Shown here: one piece after another, positions 1 through 9,812 of the stretch
How the letters are laid out: every line of letters starts with the position of its first letter
Position numbering within the stretch: the stretch's first letter is position 1
DNA from: Actinacidiphila acididurans
Lineage (GTDB): Bacteria; Actinomycetota; Actinomycetes; Streptomycetales; Streptomycetaceae
Direction of reading: 5' to 3'
NCBI RefSeq assembly: GCF_016918855.1
Contig: NZ_JADKYB010000013.1
Span: 186,001 to 250,000 of the forward strand
DNA length: 64,000 nt
Translations under genes and position numbers: made by a program
The notes under the pieces: model-generated
Seen by the model: the letters and a program-made list of their open reading frames with translations, nothing else
Told to the model about the DNA's origin: nothing
The model's database searches: none

Positions 1-389
1 GCGCCGCCTCCGTGGTCGCCGACCACCTGCGGGCCGGGCGGCGCGTCCCCGGGCTCGGCCACCGCCTCTACAAGGGCGAGGATCCCCGCGCCCGCCTGCT
101 GCTGTCCCTGCTGCGCCAGGTGCCCGCGGCAGCCGGACCGCTGGCCGCCGCGGACGACGTGATCGCCGTCACCGCCCGCCGCACCCCGCTGTACGCCAAT
201 GTCGACCTGGCCCTCGGCGTGCTCTCGCTGTCCGCCGGGATGCCCCCGGAGGCCGGGGAGACCGTCTTCGCCGTGGCCCGCACCGCCGGCTGGATCGCCC
301 ACGCCCTGGAGGAGTACGGCGAACGCCCGCTGCGGATGCGCCTGGGTGGTGCCTACGACGGGCCCCGGCCGGACCAGCCGCTGCCCTGA
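1..389 (+). CDS. citrate synthase-like protein, C-terminal part (cut by window edge)
   Basis: The reading frame enters from the left edge and ends with TGA at 387-389, leaving about 128 residues. It shows the citrate synthase C-terminal pattern: PGLGHRLYKGEDPRA around the active-site histidine, then NVDLALGVLS and the ARTAGWIAHALEEY block that precedes the final RP arginine region. Family members condense acetyl-CoA with oxaloacetate; 2-methylcitrate synthases and the helix-turn-helix citrate synthase-like proteins of Streptomyces share these motifs. The N-terminus is missing, so the exact subfamily cannot be decided. No other gene lies between it and thioredoxin. Confidence 0.8.
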   Translation, partial: AASVVADHLRAGRRVPGLGHRLYKGEDPRARLLLSLLRQVPAAAGPLAAADDVIAVTARRTPLYANVDLALGVLSLSAGMPPEAGETVFAVARTAGWIAHALEEYGERPLRMRLGGAYDGPRPDQPLP

Positions 390-519
390 GCGTGCCCCGG
401 GCGCGCCCTGAGCACGGGAAACGGGCACGGCCGGGCCCACCGGAACATCGGCCGAAAAGCGTGCACGGAACACGCGAGCGGTCCGGAATTTCCGGCGGGT
501 GCCACTCGTTCACGGCTGC

Positions 520-888
520 ATGAGCACTGTGGAGCTGACCAAGGAGAACTTCGACGAGGTCGTTTCGAACAACGACTTCGTTCTCATCGACTTCTGGGCC
601 GACTGGTGCGGGCCGTGCAAAATGTTCGCGCCCGTGTACGACAAGGCGTCCCAGACCCACGGCGACCTCGTCTTCGCCAAGGTCGACACCGAGGCGCAGC
701 CGGAGCTGGCCGCCGCCTTCCAGATCCAGTCCATCCCCACCCTGATGATCGTCCGCGACAAGGTTGCGGTCTTCGCCCAGCCGGGTGCCCTCCCCGCCCC
801 CGCCCTCGAGGACGTCATCTCCCAGGCCCGCGCCCTCGACATGGACGAGGTCCGCAAATCCGTCGAGGCCGCCCGCCAGGGTTCCTGA
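520..888 (+). CDS. thioredoxin
   Basis: A 122-residue thioredoxin-fold protein with the canonical WCGPC redox centre (Cys30 and Cys33 counted from ATG 520), the preceding FWADW strand and the cis-proline segment SIPTLMI. Its expected role is cytoplasmic dithiol-disulfide exchange with thioredoxin reductase. ATG 520 was chosen because MSTVELTKENFDEVV is the usual start of the family; an in-frame GTG at 499 adds seven untypical residues. No strong ribosome binding site is seen. The gene stands alone and is followed by a terminator-like hairpin. The C-terminus carries a short family-atypical tail of about 15 residues. Confidence 0.92.
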   Translation: MSTVELTKENFDEVVSNNDFVLIDFWADWCGPCKMFAPVYDKASQTHGDLVFAKVDTEAQPELAAAFQIQSIPTLMIVRDKVAVFAQPGALPAPALEDVISQARALDMDEVRKSVEAARQGS

Positions 889-922
889 CCGTCGGCTCCC
901 GCTTGGCAGCGGGTTCGCCGGA

Positions 923-939
923 CGCCCCCCGAAGGGGCG
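923..939 (+). terminator. hairpin after thioredoxin
   Basis: CGCCCC (923-928) pairs with GGGGCG (934-939) around a 5-nt loop, and a GCGGGGCTGT run follows. I recognise this GC-box hairpin shape as common downstream of Streptomyces genes. There is no U-tract, so termination is inferred. Confidence 0.5.
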
Positions 940-1001
940 CGGGGCTGTGGTCGAAATGCGGGTGCGGCCCGATTGTCAGTGCCCGGCTTTAGCCTGCCCG
1001 C

Positions 1002-2672
1002 ATGACACAGCGAACAGCCGTCGTACCGGACCCGGTGGGGTCCGGCGGACGGCTGCTCTCGCTGACGGAGGACGGCACCCCGGCCGGCCCACCCCAGGCG
1101 TACGCCGACCTCGCCGCAGAGGTGAGCCGCCGGGAAAGAGAAAGCGCACCGCGCTGGGTATGGGCGGCCACCGACGAGGCGTACGCATGGTTGCTGGACC
1201 GCGGCGCACAGCGGCTCGCCCGCTGCCATGACGTAAAACTGGTCGAATCGCTGCTGCTCGGGCAGGAGGGCCGGCACCGGCGGCCGCGTTCGCTGGGCGC
1301 GGCCTGGGCCCGGCTGGAGGGCCGCCCGGAGCCCGAGGACTCGCCCGAGCACGGCGCCGACGGGCAGCCGGTGCTGTTCGCCGCCGACCGCCACCACCTG
1401 CCTCCGGCGGCCGATCCGATGGCCGCGCTGGTCGCGGTGCACGCGGGTCAGCAGGAACGGATCGCCGCGGGCGAGCACCCGGACCGTATGCGGCTGCTGT
1501 GCGCGGCCGAGTCGGCGGGCGCGCTGGCCGCGGTGGAGATGGGCCGCGACGGTCTTCCCTGGCGCGCGGACGTTCACGACCGGCTGCTGACCTCGTTGCT
1601 CGGCCCCCGGCCCGCGGGCGGCGCCCGGCCGATGCTGCTCGGCGAACTGGCACTGGGCCTCCAGGAGGCGCTCGGCCGGCCGGTGAACCCCGACTCGCCC
1701 GCCCAGATGCTGTCCGCCTTCGCCCGCGCCGGGGTGCGGCTGAGCTCCACCCGGTCCCACGAACTGCGCCGGGTCGACCACCCGGCGGCGGCGCTGTTCC
1801 TCCGGTACAAGGAGCTGTCCCGGATCCACGCGGCGCACGGCTGGGCGTGGCGCGAGGCGTGGGTGCGCGACGGCAGGTTCCGGCCTGAGTACGTGGTCGG
1901 CGGCGTGGTCTCCGGGCGATGGGCGACCCGCGGCGGCGGGGCGCTGCAGATCCCCCGGCTGCTGCGGGCCGCCGTGGTCGCCGATCCCGGGCACCGCCTG
2001 GTCGTCGCGGACGCCGGGCAGCTGGAGCCGCGGGTGCTGGCCGCGCTGTCCGGGGACGCGGGCCTGACCAGGGCGGCCGGCGACGGCGACCTTTACGCGG
2101 CGCTCGCCCAGGACGCCTTCGCCGGTGACCGGGCGCGCGCCAAGGTGGGGCTGCTCGCGGCCATGTACGGGCAGACCGGCGGCGAGGCGGCGGCGCCGCT
2201 CGCGGTGCTGCGCAGCCGTTTCCCCGCGGCGCTCGCCCTGGTGGAGGCCGCGGCCCGCACCGGCGAGGCGGGCGGCATCGTACGGTCCCGGCTCGGCCGC
2301 ACCTCGCCCGCGCCCTCCGCGGAGTGGCTGCGGGACGCGGGCGACGACGACGGTCCGGGGACGGACCGGCGGGCGGCCCGCTCCTGGGGGCGATTCACCC
2401 GCAACTTCGTGATCCAGGCCACCGCCGCGGAATGGGCGCTGGCCATGCTGGCCGCCCTGCGCCGGGAACTGACCCCCCTCGGTCCCGGCCCGCGGCTGGT
2501 GTTCTTCCAGCACGACGAGGTCGTGGTGCACACCCCCGCCGAGCTGGCCCCCGCGGTCTCCTCGGCGGTCACGGCGGCGGGCGACGAGGCCCGCCGCCTG
2601 ATCTTCGGCCCCACGCGGGTCGTCTTCCCGCTGCACACCCATGTGGTGGAGTGCTACGCGGACGCGAAGTAG
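1002..2672 (+). CDS. DNA polymerase family A-like protein (bifunctional 3'-5' exonuclease/DNA polymerase type)
   Basis: A 556-residue protein whose C-terminal half has the three family A polymerase motifs. Motif A is VVADAGQLEPRVLAALS, with the catalytic Asp but Gly/Gln in place of the usual Tyr/Ser-Gln. Motif B is RARAKVGLLAAMYGQTGG, and motif C is FFQHDEVVVHTP with the HDE triad. The N-terminal half (VWAATDEAYAWLLDRG, CHDVKLVESLLLG) aligns by eye to a DnaQ-like exonuclease fold, but the acidic exonuclease residues look eroded. It lacks the 5' nuclease domain and is much shorter than PolI. Streptomyces genomes carry such a paralogue beside true PolI; its role is unclear, possibly repair. The ATG follows a weak TAGCCT -10-like box (990-995) by only 6 nt, so the mRNA may be leaderless. 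Confidence 0.82.
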   Translation: MTQRTAVVPDPVGSGGRLLSLTEDGTPAGPPQAYADLAAEVSRRERESAPRWVWAATDEAYAWLLDRGAQRLARCHDVKLVESLLLGQEGRHRRPRSLGAAWARLEGRPEPEDSPEHGADGQPVLFAADRHHLPPAADPMAALVAVHAGQQERIAAGEHPDRMRLLCAAESAGALAAVEMGRDGLPWRADVHDRLLTSLLGPRPAGGARPMLLGELALGLQEALGRPVNPDSPAQMLSAFARAGVRLSSTRSHELRRVDHPAAALFLRYKELSRIHAAHGWAWREAWVRDGRFRPEYVVGGVVSGRWATRGGGALQIPRLLRAAVVADPGHRLVVADAGQLEPRVLAALSGDAGLTRAAGDGDLYAALAQDAFAGDRARAKVGLLAAMYGQTGGEAAAPLAVLRSRFPAALALVEAAARTGEAGGIVRSRLGRTSPAPSAEWLRDAGDDDGPGTDRRAARSWGRFTRNFVIQATAAEWALAMLAALRRELTPLGPGPRLVFFQHDEVVVHTPAELAPAVSSAVTAAGDEARRLIFGPTRVVFPLHTHVVECYADAK

Positions 2673-2742
2673 CGAGGCGGGCGGGCGGCCTGTCGGCGAA
2701 GCCGCGGACCGGGCCCGGCACCGTACGACCGGATCCGACCGG

Positions 2743-2982
2743 TCACTTGTCGGAGGCCGCGTCCGAGTCGGCGCGGGCCGCCGCCGAGTCGGCCTGATCG
2801 ACCAGTTTCTGCATCCGGGCCAGGTCGGACGAGCTCGCGGGGGCGGCGGACGAGCCGGCCGTAGCGGAGGTTCCGGGCGTACCGGACGAACCCGCGGATG
2901 GGCCCGAGCCGCAGCCGGCGAGCAGGGCCGCGGCCAGCGCGGCGGCCGGCAGTGCGGCCAGGGCCCTGGTGCGGGCGGTCAC
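2743..2982 (-). CDS. small lipoprotein
   Basis: A 79-residue protein starting at GTG 2982 that overlaps the stop codon of the upstream gene (GTGA), so translational coupling is likely. The N-terminus is a lipoprotein signal: positively charged VTARTR, a hydrophobic alanine/leucine stretch and the lipobox LLAGC with Cys24. The mature part is Ser/Ala/Gly-rich, then a short charged helix DLARMQKLVDQADSAAARADS. Membrane-anchored on the outer face. No family is recognised. Its helix resembles the helical content of the partner encoded just upstream, so the two may work together. Confidence 0.62.
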   Translation of the reverse strand: MTARTRALAALPAAALAAALLAGCGSGPSAGSSGTPGTSATAGSSAAPASSSDLARMQKLVDQADSAAARADSDAASDK

Positions 2983-3425
2983 TTGGCGGTCCCCGCCCCT
3001 GCGGTGTTCTGGCCCCGCGAGGCGCACCAGGTGCGCACGGCGTCCAGGTCGGTGCTGCGCTGGTTGAGCATCGGCACCAGGGACTTGCGGAAGGTCAGGC
3101 GGTCCTTCAGGTACGTCTCGACGGCGGTGTCGCCCTTGGCCGCGGCGTTGTCCACCCGCTTCTGCAGCCGGGCGACGGAACCCTTGACCGTGGCGGGCCC
3201 GCCCAGCCGGCGCAGCGCCCGGTCGATGCGCGCGTCGATGCGCGGGACGCGGCGGCACAGGGCACGGGCGCCGTCCCCGGTGGGTGCCTTGGCCGCGGGG
3301 GCGGGCGTGGACGTGGTGGCCGTGGGGGCGGGAGCGGTGGTGGAGTCGGCCACCGCGGGGCCCGCGGCGCCGAGCAGGGCGACAGCGGCTGCCGCCGCCG
3401 CGACGGTGGTACGGGTGGTGCGCAT
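2979..3425 (-). CDS. secreted helical protein of unknown function
   Basis: A 148-residue exported protein. ATG 3425 is preceded by GGAGG with a good spacing; a longer frame upstream lacks a site. Residues 1-28 form a Sec signal peptide ending AGPAVADS, then a Thr/Ala/Pro linker, then a charged helical domain with many Arg and Leu residues (ALCRRVPRIDARIDRALRRLGG). Its two cysteines, one in the ALCRRV segment and one near the C-terminus in RTWCASRG, could form a disulfide. It is the first gene of a two-gene operon with the lipoprotein at 2743-2982. No known family was recognised. Confidence 0.7.
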   Translation of the reverse strand: MRTTRTTVAAAAAAVALLGAAGPAVADSTTAPAPTATTSTPAPAAKAPTGDGARALCRRVPRIDARIDRALRRLGGPATVKGSVARLQKRVDNAAAKGDTAVETYLKDRLTFRKSLVPMLNQRSTDLDAVRTWCASRGQNTAGAGTAK

Positions 3426-3554
3426 GAGGGTTTCCTCCGTCAGCACGTGTCCGGTTCCGGCGTCGTCCGCGCCGGCTCGACCCGCACCGTAGGAACGTTC
3501 TTTGTGGAAACCTTGTGGGCCTCGCCCGGGCCCTGACCCCGGGTCCCGGACCGG

Positions 3555-4139
3555 TCAGGCGTAGGCGGGGACCGCGCCGGCCGCCCACTCGGCCAGCGCC
3601 CGGGCGCACTCGGCGACCGACTCCCGCCAGCTCCCGGCCGCACCCTCGCCGGCGTCGTCGCTCACGTGCTTGACGATGCGTACGGGGACGCCGGCCCGGC
3701 GGGCGGCGGTGGCCAGCGCGTAGCCCTCCATGTCGACCAGGTGGGCGTGCGCGGCGAGGCGGGCCCGGGCGGTCTCGTCGGCGACGAAGGTGTCGCCGGT
3801 GGCCAGGGTCGGCCCGGCCGCGTCGGACAGGGCCAGCGGCGCGCCGTACGTCTCGCCGGTGAGGGCGCGCAGGGTGGCGCTGTCCAGGTCGTGCTGGATC
3901 ACGGTGCCCACGACGTGCGTTCCGGTCCACCCGGGGCTCAGCGCGCCCGCGGTGCCGAGGTTGATGACGGCCGAGGGCAGCGGACCCCGGGCCAGGACCG
4001 CGGCCAGCGCGGTGGCGGCGTTGACCTTGCCCATGCCGGTCAGCAGGACGGGCAGTGAGGTGTCGAGGTACTGCGCCTCTTCGGCGACGGCCAGCACGAG
4101 CAGGGGCCGGTCGCCGCTCATTTCTCCGGTGAGCTGCAT
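3555..4139 (-). CDS. nucleosidase (MTA/SAH or futalosine nucleosidase-like)
   Basis: A 194-residue purine nucleoside phosphorylase/nucleosidase-superfamily protein. Visible motifs are the GMGKVNAATALAA turn near the N-terminus, NLGTAGAL (phosphate/ribose loop region), the acidic DMEGYA motif that binds ribose and adenine in MTAN enzymes, and the catalytic-Asp region KHVSDDAGEGAA. Such enzymes hydrolyse the N-glycosidic bond of adenosyl by-products; in actinomycetes a futalosine hydrolase role in menaquinone synthesis is an alternative. It is shorter than typical MTAN (about 230 residues). The start is uncertain: ATG 4139 or ATG 4118. It is divergent from the cupin gene, 45 bp away. Confidence 0.78.
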   Translation of the reverse strand: MQLTGEMSGDRPLLVLAVAEEAQYLDTSLPVLLTGMGKVNAATALAAVLARGPLPSAVINLGTAGALSPGWTGTHVVGTVIQHDLDSATLRALTGETYGAPLALSDAAGPTLATGDTFVADETARARLAAHAHLVDMEGYALATAARRAGVPVRIVKHVSDDAGEGAAGSWRESVAECARALAEWAAGAVPAYA

Positions 4140-4184
4140 GGCAGCACGCTACGCGGCCCGCCCCGCGCCCCTACTCTGGGGATC

Positions 4185-4577
4185 ATGACGGAGCGCTTCA
4201 CTACGGTACGGCTGGACGAGGCCCCCGAGGTCACCGCACCCGACGGATCGGCGGTGCGGCCCCTGTCCGTACTGCCGGGAGCGGCGAGCTTCGCGCAGTT
4301 CGAACTCGCCCCGCATCAGGTGGCTCGTGCGGTGACCCACGCCACCGTGGCCGAGATCTGGTTCGTCACCTCGGGCACCGGCGACATCTGGCGCGCCCAG
4401 GACGGCCACGAGGAGATCACCCCGCTCGCCCCCGGCGTCTGCCTGACCATCCCCCTGGGCACCGCCTTCCAGTTCCGCGCCCACGCACAGGGCCTGCGCG
4501 TGGCCGCCGCGACAGTACCCCCCTGGCCCGCCGACAGCCCCGACGAGGCCACCCCGGTCGCCGGCCCCTGGCAGTGA
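4185..4577 (+). CDS. cupin-domain protein
   Basis: A 130-residue single-domain cupin. The conserved first cupin motif is degenerate (THATVAEIWFVTSGTGDIWRA) and the second is PGVCLTIPLGTAFQFRA. The histidine/glutamate metal ligands are only partly conserved (His in THAT, Glu in AEIW), so metal binding and catalysis are uncertain. A TACTCT -10-like box (4172-4177) ends 7 nt before the ATG, compatible with a leaderless transcript. It converges with the histidine kinase gene and shares a hairpin with it. Confidence 0.72.
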   Translation: MTERFTTVRLDEAPEVTAPDGSAVRPLSVLPGAASFAQFELAPHQVARAVTHATVAEIWFVTSGTGDIWRAQDGHEEITPLAPGVCLTIPLGTAFQFRAHAQGLRVAAATVPPWPADSPDEATPVAGPWQ

Positions 4578-4580
4578 ACT

Positions 4581-4604
4581 GACGCCGGGTCACCTGCCGG
4601 CGTC
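4581..4604. terminator. bidirectional hairpin between cupin and histidine kinase
   Basis: GACGCCGG (4581-4588) pairs perfectly with CCGGCGTC (4597-4604) around an 8-nt loop. The kinase stop codon (4590-4592) lies in the loop. It sits between two convergent genes, where a shared terminator is expected. Confidence 0.5.
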
Positions 4605-6062
4605 GGGGGGTGGCCGGTCGGTGAGCCAGGTGCGGGGGCCGGGCAGGGGGGTGGGGGGAGGAGGGGTGCGGGGGAAGGTCAGGGTGAAGCGGGTGCCCGG
4701 GGTGGTGGGCGGGTCCTCGATGGTGACGGCGCCGCCGTGGAGGGCCATTTGCTGGGCGACGAGGGTGAGGCCGAGGCCGGAGCCGGGGCTGGTGGAGCCG
4801 CGGTGGAAGCGCTGGAAGACGGCGGCGCGGGCGGCGGGGGGTATGCCGGGGCCGGCGTCGTCCACGGTCAGGCGGAGGGTGGCCGGGTCGGGGCCGGGGG
4901 TGAGGCGGGCGTCGATACGGGCGGTGCCGTCCGGAGAGACGCCGTGCACGGCGGCGTTGACCAGGAGGTTGTCCACCGCCGAGCGCAGGCCCGGCGGCCA
5001 GCCGTGGACGACCGAGCCCGCGACGGCGGTCACCGTGACCTCGGCGTGCGGGTGAGCGCGGCGCAGGTCGGCCGCGGCGGCGTCGAGGACGTCGGCGAGG
5101 TCCACCGGGCCGAAGGCGTCGGCCTCGACCAGGTCGCCCTCGGCCAGCGCCCGCAGCATCACCAGCAGGCCCAGCAGGCGGGCGTGTTCGGCGCGCAGAT
5201 CGGCGACGATCTCGGCGCGCTCGGCCGCGTCGGGCTCGGGCGAGCCGTCGAGCACGTCCAGGTTGATCCGCATGCTCATCAGCGGAGTGCGCAGTTCGTG
5301 CGAGGCCGCCGCGGAGAAGGACCGGGCGGTGGCCAGCGCCTCGGCCGTACGGGCGGCCTGTTCGTCGTAGCGGGCCAGCACCGTCCGCAGCGTGCCGGCG
5401 AGTTCGTCGACCTCGGCGACCCGGGTGGGGGTGTGCTCCAGGCGCGCGGCGCTGACCCGCGGGTCGATGCCGCTCGCGCTGCGCTGGAGGCGCCGCAGCG
5501 GCAGGGCCAGCCGGGTCGCGGCCAGCCAGGCCGCGGCGCCGGCCACGGGCGCGGTCAGCACGGCCACGGTGAGCACCCGGCGCCGTACCCGGTCGATCTG
5601 GTCCTGGCCGGCGGTGTCCGCGGAGAACAGCCACAAGGTGCCGCTCACCGCCGGCCGCAGCACCGAGACGGGTTCGGCCAGCACCCGCCAACTGCGGCCG
5701 CCGGCGACCACGGTGACCGGGCCGGCCGCGGCCTGCGGCGACGGCAGCGGCATCGAGGCCGCGGGCTGGGGGCCGCCGGTGATCGTGCCGCCGGGTGCCA
5801 CCACGCGGATGCCGACGTCCAGCGCCGCGGTGAACAGCCGCCGCTGCCGGGCCTGTTCCACGCTCACCGGGCGGTCGTTGGCCATCGCGCGCAGCAGATT
5901 GCGGGCGTCGGTACGTACCGCCGTCGCGCGCTCGCGCAAATGGGCGTCGGCGGCCGCGTGCACGTCGTGCGCGACCAGCCGCACCATGATCCATCCCGAG
6001 GCCAGCACCAGCAGCGGCACGACCACCGCGACGGCCAGCGCGATCCGGGTGGACAGTCGCAT
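4590..6062 (-). CDS. sensor histidine kinase of a two-component system
   Basis: A 490-residue kinase. ATG 6062 (MRLSTRIALAVAVVV) begins the first transmembrane helix; an extracytoplasmic sensor region of about 120 residues and a second helix (LTVAVLTAPVAGAAAWLAATRL) follow. Then come a HAMP-like linker, the H-box SHELRTPLMSMR with the phospho-acceptor His, the N-box NLLVNAAVHG, G1 DDAGPGIP and G2 GSGLGLTLV. The C-terminal tail is proline-rich. It is the second gene of an operon, 13 bp downstream of its response regulator. The signal sensed cannot be told from sequence. Confidence 0.93.
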   Translation of the reverse strand: MRLSTRIALAVAVVVPLLVLASGWIMVRLVAHDVHAAADAHLRERATAVRTDARNLLRAMANDRPVSVEQARQRRLFTAALDVGIRVVAPGGTITGGPQPAASMPLPSPQAAAGPVTVVAGGRSWRVLAEPVSVLRPAVSGTLWLFSADTAGQDQIDRVRRRVLTVAVLTAPVAGAAAWLAATRLALPLRRLQRSASGIDPRVSAARLEHTPTRVAEVDELAGTLRTVLARYDEQAARTAEALATARSFSAAASHELRTPLMSMRINLDVLDGSPEPDAAERAEIVADLRAEHARLLGLLVMLRALAEGDLVEADAFGPVDLADVLDAAAADLRRAHPHAEVTVTAVAGSVVHGWPPGLRSAVDNLLVNAAVHGVSPDGTARIDARLTPGPDPATLRLTVDDAGPGIPPAARAAVFQRFHRGSTSPGSGLGLTLVAQQMALHGGAVTIEDPPTTPGTRFTLTFPRTPPPPTPLPGPRTWLTDRPPPDAGR

Positions 6063-6075
6063 CGTCACCGCCGCA

Positions 6076-6810
6076 TCATCCCCCCGCCGCCGGCCGCAGT
6101 ACGAAGCCGACCCCGCGCACGGTGTGCAGGATGCGGGGGCGTCCGCCGGCCTCCAGCTTGCGGCGCAGGTAGCTGACGAACGTGTCGACCGCGTCGGTGC
6201 GCACGTCGAAGTCGTAGCCCCACACCCGGTCGAGCAACTGGTCGCGGGTGAGGACCAGGCCCTCGTTGCGGGCGAGCACTTCGAGGAGTTCGAACTCACG
6301 GCGGGTCAGGTCCAGCGGTTCGCCGTCCCGGGTGGCGGTACGGGCGGCCGGGTCGAGCACGAGGCCGCAGGCGCGTACCTGGTCGTCGGGGCGCGGCGGG
6401 CGGCGGCGCAGCAGGGCGTGCAGCCTCAATACCAGCTCCTCCAGGGCGAACGGCTTGACGAGGTAGTCGTCGGCGCCGGCCTGCAGGCCCGCGACCCGGT
6501 CGGCGACCTGGTCCAGGGCGGACAGCACCAGGACGGGCAGGTCGCTGCCGCCGGCCCGCAGGGTGCGGCAGACCTCGATGCCGTCGACGCCGGGCATGGA
6601 TATGTCGAGCACGAGCACGTCGGGCGGGGTACGGGTGAGCAGGTCGAGCGCGGCCTGTCCCCCGCCGGCCTCGGCGACGGTGAAGCCGCGCAGCCGCAGC
6701 GCGCGGCCGAGCGAGCGGCGGATGGCCGCGTCGTCGTCGACCACCAGCACCCGTCCGCCGCCCGCGGGCCCAAGCCCCGCTTCCGGCGGCCCCGTCACCG
6801 TTCCCGTCAC
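6076..6810 (-). CDS. OmpR-family response regulator
   Basis: A 244-residue response regulator. GTG 6810 was chosen because GGAGG lies 8 nt upstream; upstream in-frame starts would add an untypical proline-rich extension. The receiver domain has the acidic pocket VVDDD, phospho-acceptor Asp69 (LVLDISMPG), the switch Thr/Ser region LVLSALD and Lys118 (LVKPF). The DNA-binding domain is the winged helix of the OmpR/PhoB group (LTRREFELLEVLARNEGLVLTRDQLLDRVWG, RTVRGVGFVLRP). It forms an operon with the kinase at 4590-6062. Confidence 0.94.
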   Translation of the reverse strand: MTGTVTGPPEAGLGPAGGGRVLVVDDDAAIRRSLGRALRLRGFTVAEAGGGQAALDLLTRTPPDVLVLDISMPGVDGIEVCRTLRAGGSDLPVLVLSALDQVADRVAGLQAGADDYLVKPFALEELVLRLHALLRRRPPRPDDQVRACGLVLDPAARTATRDGEPLDLTRREFELLEVLARNEGLVLTRDQLLDRVWGYDFDVRTDAVDTFVSYLRRKLEAGGRPRILHTVRGVGFVLRPAAGG

Positions 6811-6834
6811 CGCACACACCTCCGCTCCCCGGCC

Positions 6835-6867
6835 GCAGCATGGTTGCATCGCGGGAAACCATGCTGC
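6835..6867. terminator. 11-bp inverted repeat between GH18 and response regulator genes
   Basis: GCAGCATGGTT (6835-6845) and AACCATGCTGC (6857-6867) are perfect complements separated by 11 nt. It lies downstream of the GH18 stop and 25 nt upstream of the response regulator start, so it can be the GH18 terminator or an operator for the two-component operon. No U-tract is present. Confidence 0.55.
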
Positions 6868-6910
6868 ACTGCCGGGGAGCGGAGGGCCCTCTCCCGGGGG
6901 TCTGCCGGGG

Positions 6911-8283
6911 TCAGCCGGTGTACGCGGCGAAGGTGCGGGTGAAGTCCCACGCCGCCTGCGACACACCGGAGCAGGTGTCGTCGTTGGGGTAGGCACCCGC
7001 GCACGGCCGGTCCCGGTTGGCCGACCAGAAGGTGAGCCGGGCCAGGTGGTGGGTCTGGGCGTAGCCGAGGATGGTGCGGAAGTCGGCGACGGTGACGGTC
7101 TCGTTCTGGTCGGTGATGCCGTTCATCGACGAGATGCCGCTGTGCCGGTACGCGGTGTCGTCGCTGTAACCGTAGGCGCTCTTCAGGGCGTTCTTCAGGC
7201 CCTCGGCGGCCTGGGTCGTGAGGTTGCCCATGTTCTGGCCGGCGCCGCCGAAGTCGAACGGCATGATGGTCCAGGCGTCGACGGTCAGCCCGGAGGCGGC
7301 GGCCCGGTTGATGAGGCTGGTGTCGGGGCCGCTCTGGCCGGTGCCGATGGTGACGTAGACGGCCAGGCCCGGGTTGTTGGCCTTGACGGTCTTGAGCGCG
7401 TCGACGGTGCGCTGCTGGACGGTGCCGTTGCTGTAGGCGTCGGCCTCGATGTCGATGTCGATGGCCTTCAGGCCGTAGGCGCTGATCACCTTCTGGTAGG
7501 CGGCGGCGAGTTCGCCGGCGCTGCCGCAGGAGGACTCCAGCTTGTTGCCGCTGTAGCCGCCGAAGGACGGGACCACGTCGCCGCCGGCGTTGCGTACTTT
7601 GGTGATGGTGGCCTGGTCGACGCCGCCGGTCAGCGGGCGGCTGCCGTCCCACTGGGGGTTGCAGTAGCCGTTGCTGAGCACGAAGGCGAGGGTGAAGCGC
7701 TTGACGCCGGTGGCGTTCATGATGGTGGTCGGGTCCGGCGGGTTGCCCCAGCCGTTGTAGAGGTACGGCGCCACGGCCTGCCCGGTGGCGGGCGGCGGGG
7801 TGGTGCCGCCGCCGGTGGGCAGGGTCCAGTTCTGGTTGGCGCCGCCGGTGCAGTCCCAGATCTGCAGCCGGGTGCCGTTGGCCGAGCTCGGGCCGGTGGC
7901 GTCCAGGCAGCGGCCGGAGGCGGGGTTGATCAGCCGGCCGCCGCTGGCGGTCCACTGCTGCGCGCCGGTGCCGTTGCAATCGTAGAGCTGCACCTTGGTG
8001 CCGTTCGCGGTGCCGGCCGCGGTGATGTCCATGCACTTGCCCAGCGCCCGCAGCGTGCCGTCCGAACTCACCGTCCACTGCTGGGCGGTGGTCCCGTTGC
8101 AGTCGTAGAGCTGGATCGCGGTACCGTTCGCGGAGCTCGCGGCGGCCACGTCCACGCACTTGCCGCCGTAGCCGGTGATGGCGCCGGTGGGGTCGGCGGC
8201 CGAGGCGCTGGGGGCGAGGCCGAAGGTGGTCAGCAGGCCGGCGGCCAGGCCGGCCGCGGCGAGCAGGCCGGTGGTCTTCCTCA

Positions 8284-8284
<1 letters not shown>
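6911..8284 (-). CDS. secreted chitinase, CBM13 (ricin B) plus GH18
   Basis: A 457-residue exported enzyme. Residues 1-29 are a signal peptide (ending SASAA). Residues 31-155 are a ricin-type beta-trefoil (CBM13) with three subdomains marked by GKCVDVA...AQQW, GKCMDIT...AQQW and GRCLDATG...NQNW. A Pro/Gly/Thr linker leads to a GH18 barrel from about residue 168. The GH18 catalytic signature appears as KAIDIDIEAD with the acid/base Glu280, and PSFGGYSG is the second conserved strand. Likely reaction: hydrolysis of chitin; an endo-N-acetylglucosaminidase-like activity is the alternative. Its ATG overlaps the stop of the upstream GH16 gene by 1 nt (TGATG), so the two are translationally coupled. 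Confidence 0.9.
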
Positions 8285-9555
<1,271 letters not shown>

Positions 9556-9707
9556 GCCGGGCTCCTCGGTCGGGGGCGGCGGGGCTGGGTGGGCATGACC
9601 CATGGGGGTGGTCATGCCCCTGACACGCGAGAAGGCACACGGGCACCCCGGTACGCGGGGCGCAAAAGGGTGCCGCGGAAGTCTCCGGAATCGCGCGGCG
9701 ACTTACG

Positions 9708-9758
9708 TCACGTCTTAGTTCAGGACGTGATTTAAATGGGACCGCCCGGAGCCGTCAA
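9708..9758 (-). promoter_or_regulatory. GH16-GH18 promoter with inverted-repeat operator
   Basis: On the minus strand TTGACG (9758-9753) and TTAAAT (9735-9730) are separated by exactly 17 nt. An inverted repeat TCACGTC-N9-GACGTGA (9708-9730) begins at the -10 and covers the expected start site. The same arrangement recurs upstream of GH30 (14039-14089), with 22 of 28 positions identical across the operator and -10, which marks both as one regulon. Confidence 0.72.
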
Positions 9759-9771
9759 GAGATCCGGCGAA

Positions 9772-9793
9772 GGTCCGTACCTTTTTACGGACC
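9772..9793. terminator. 8-bp hairpin after the flippase-like gene
   Basis: GGTCCGTA (9772-9779) and TACGGACC (9786-9793) form a perfect stem with a CCTTTT loop, 20 nt past the stop of the gene at 9813-10790 and just upstream of the GH16 promoter. A terminator that insulates the two is likely. Confidence 0.5.
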
Positions 9794-9812
9794 CGGGCCG
9801 GAGCGCGGCGGG

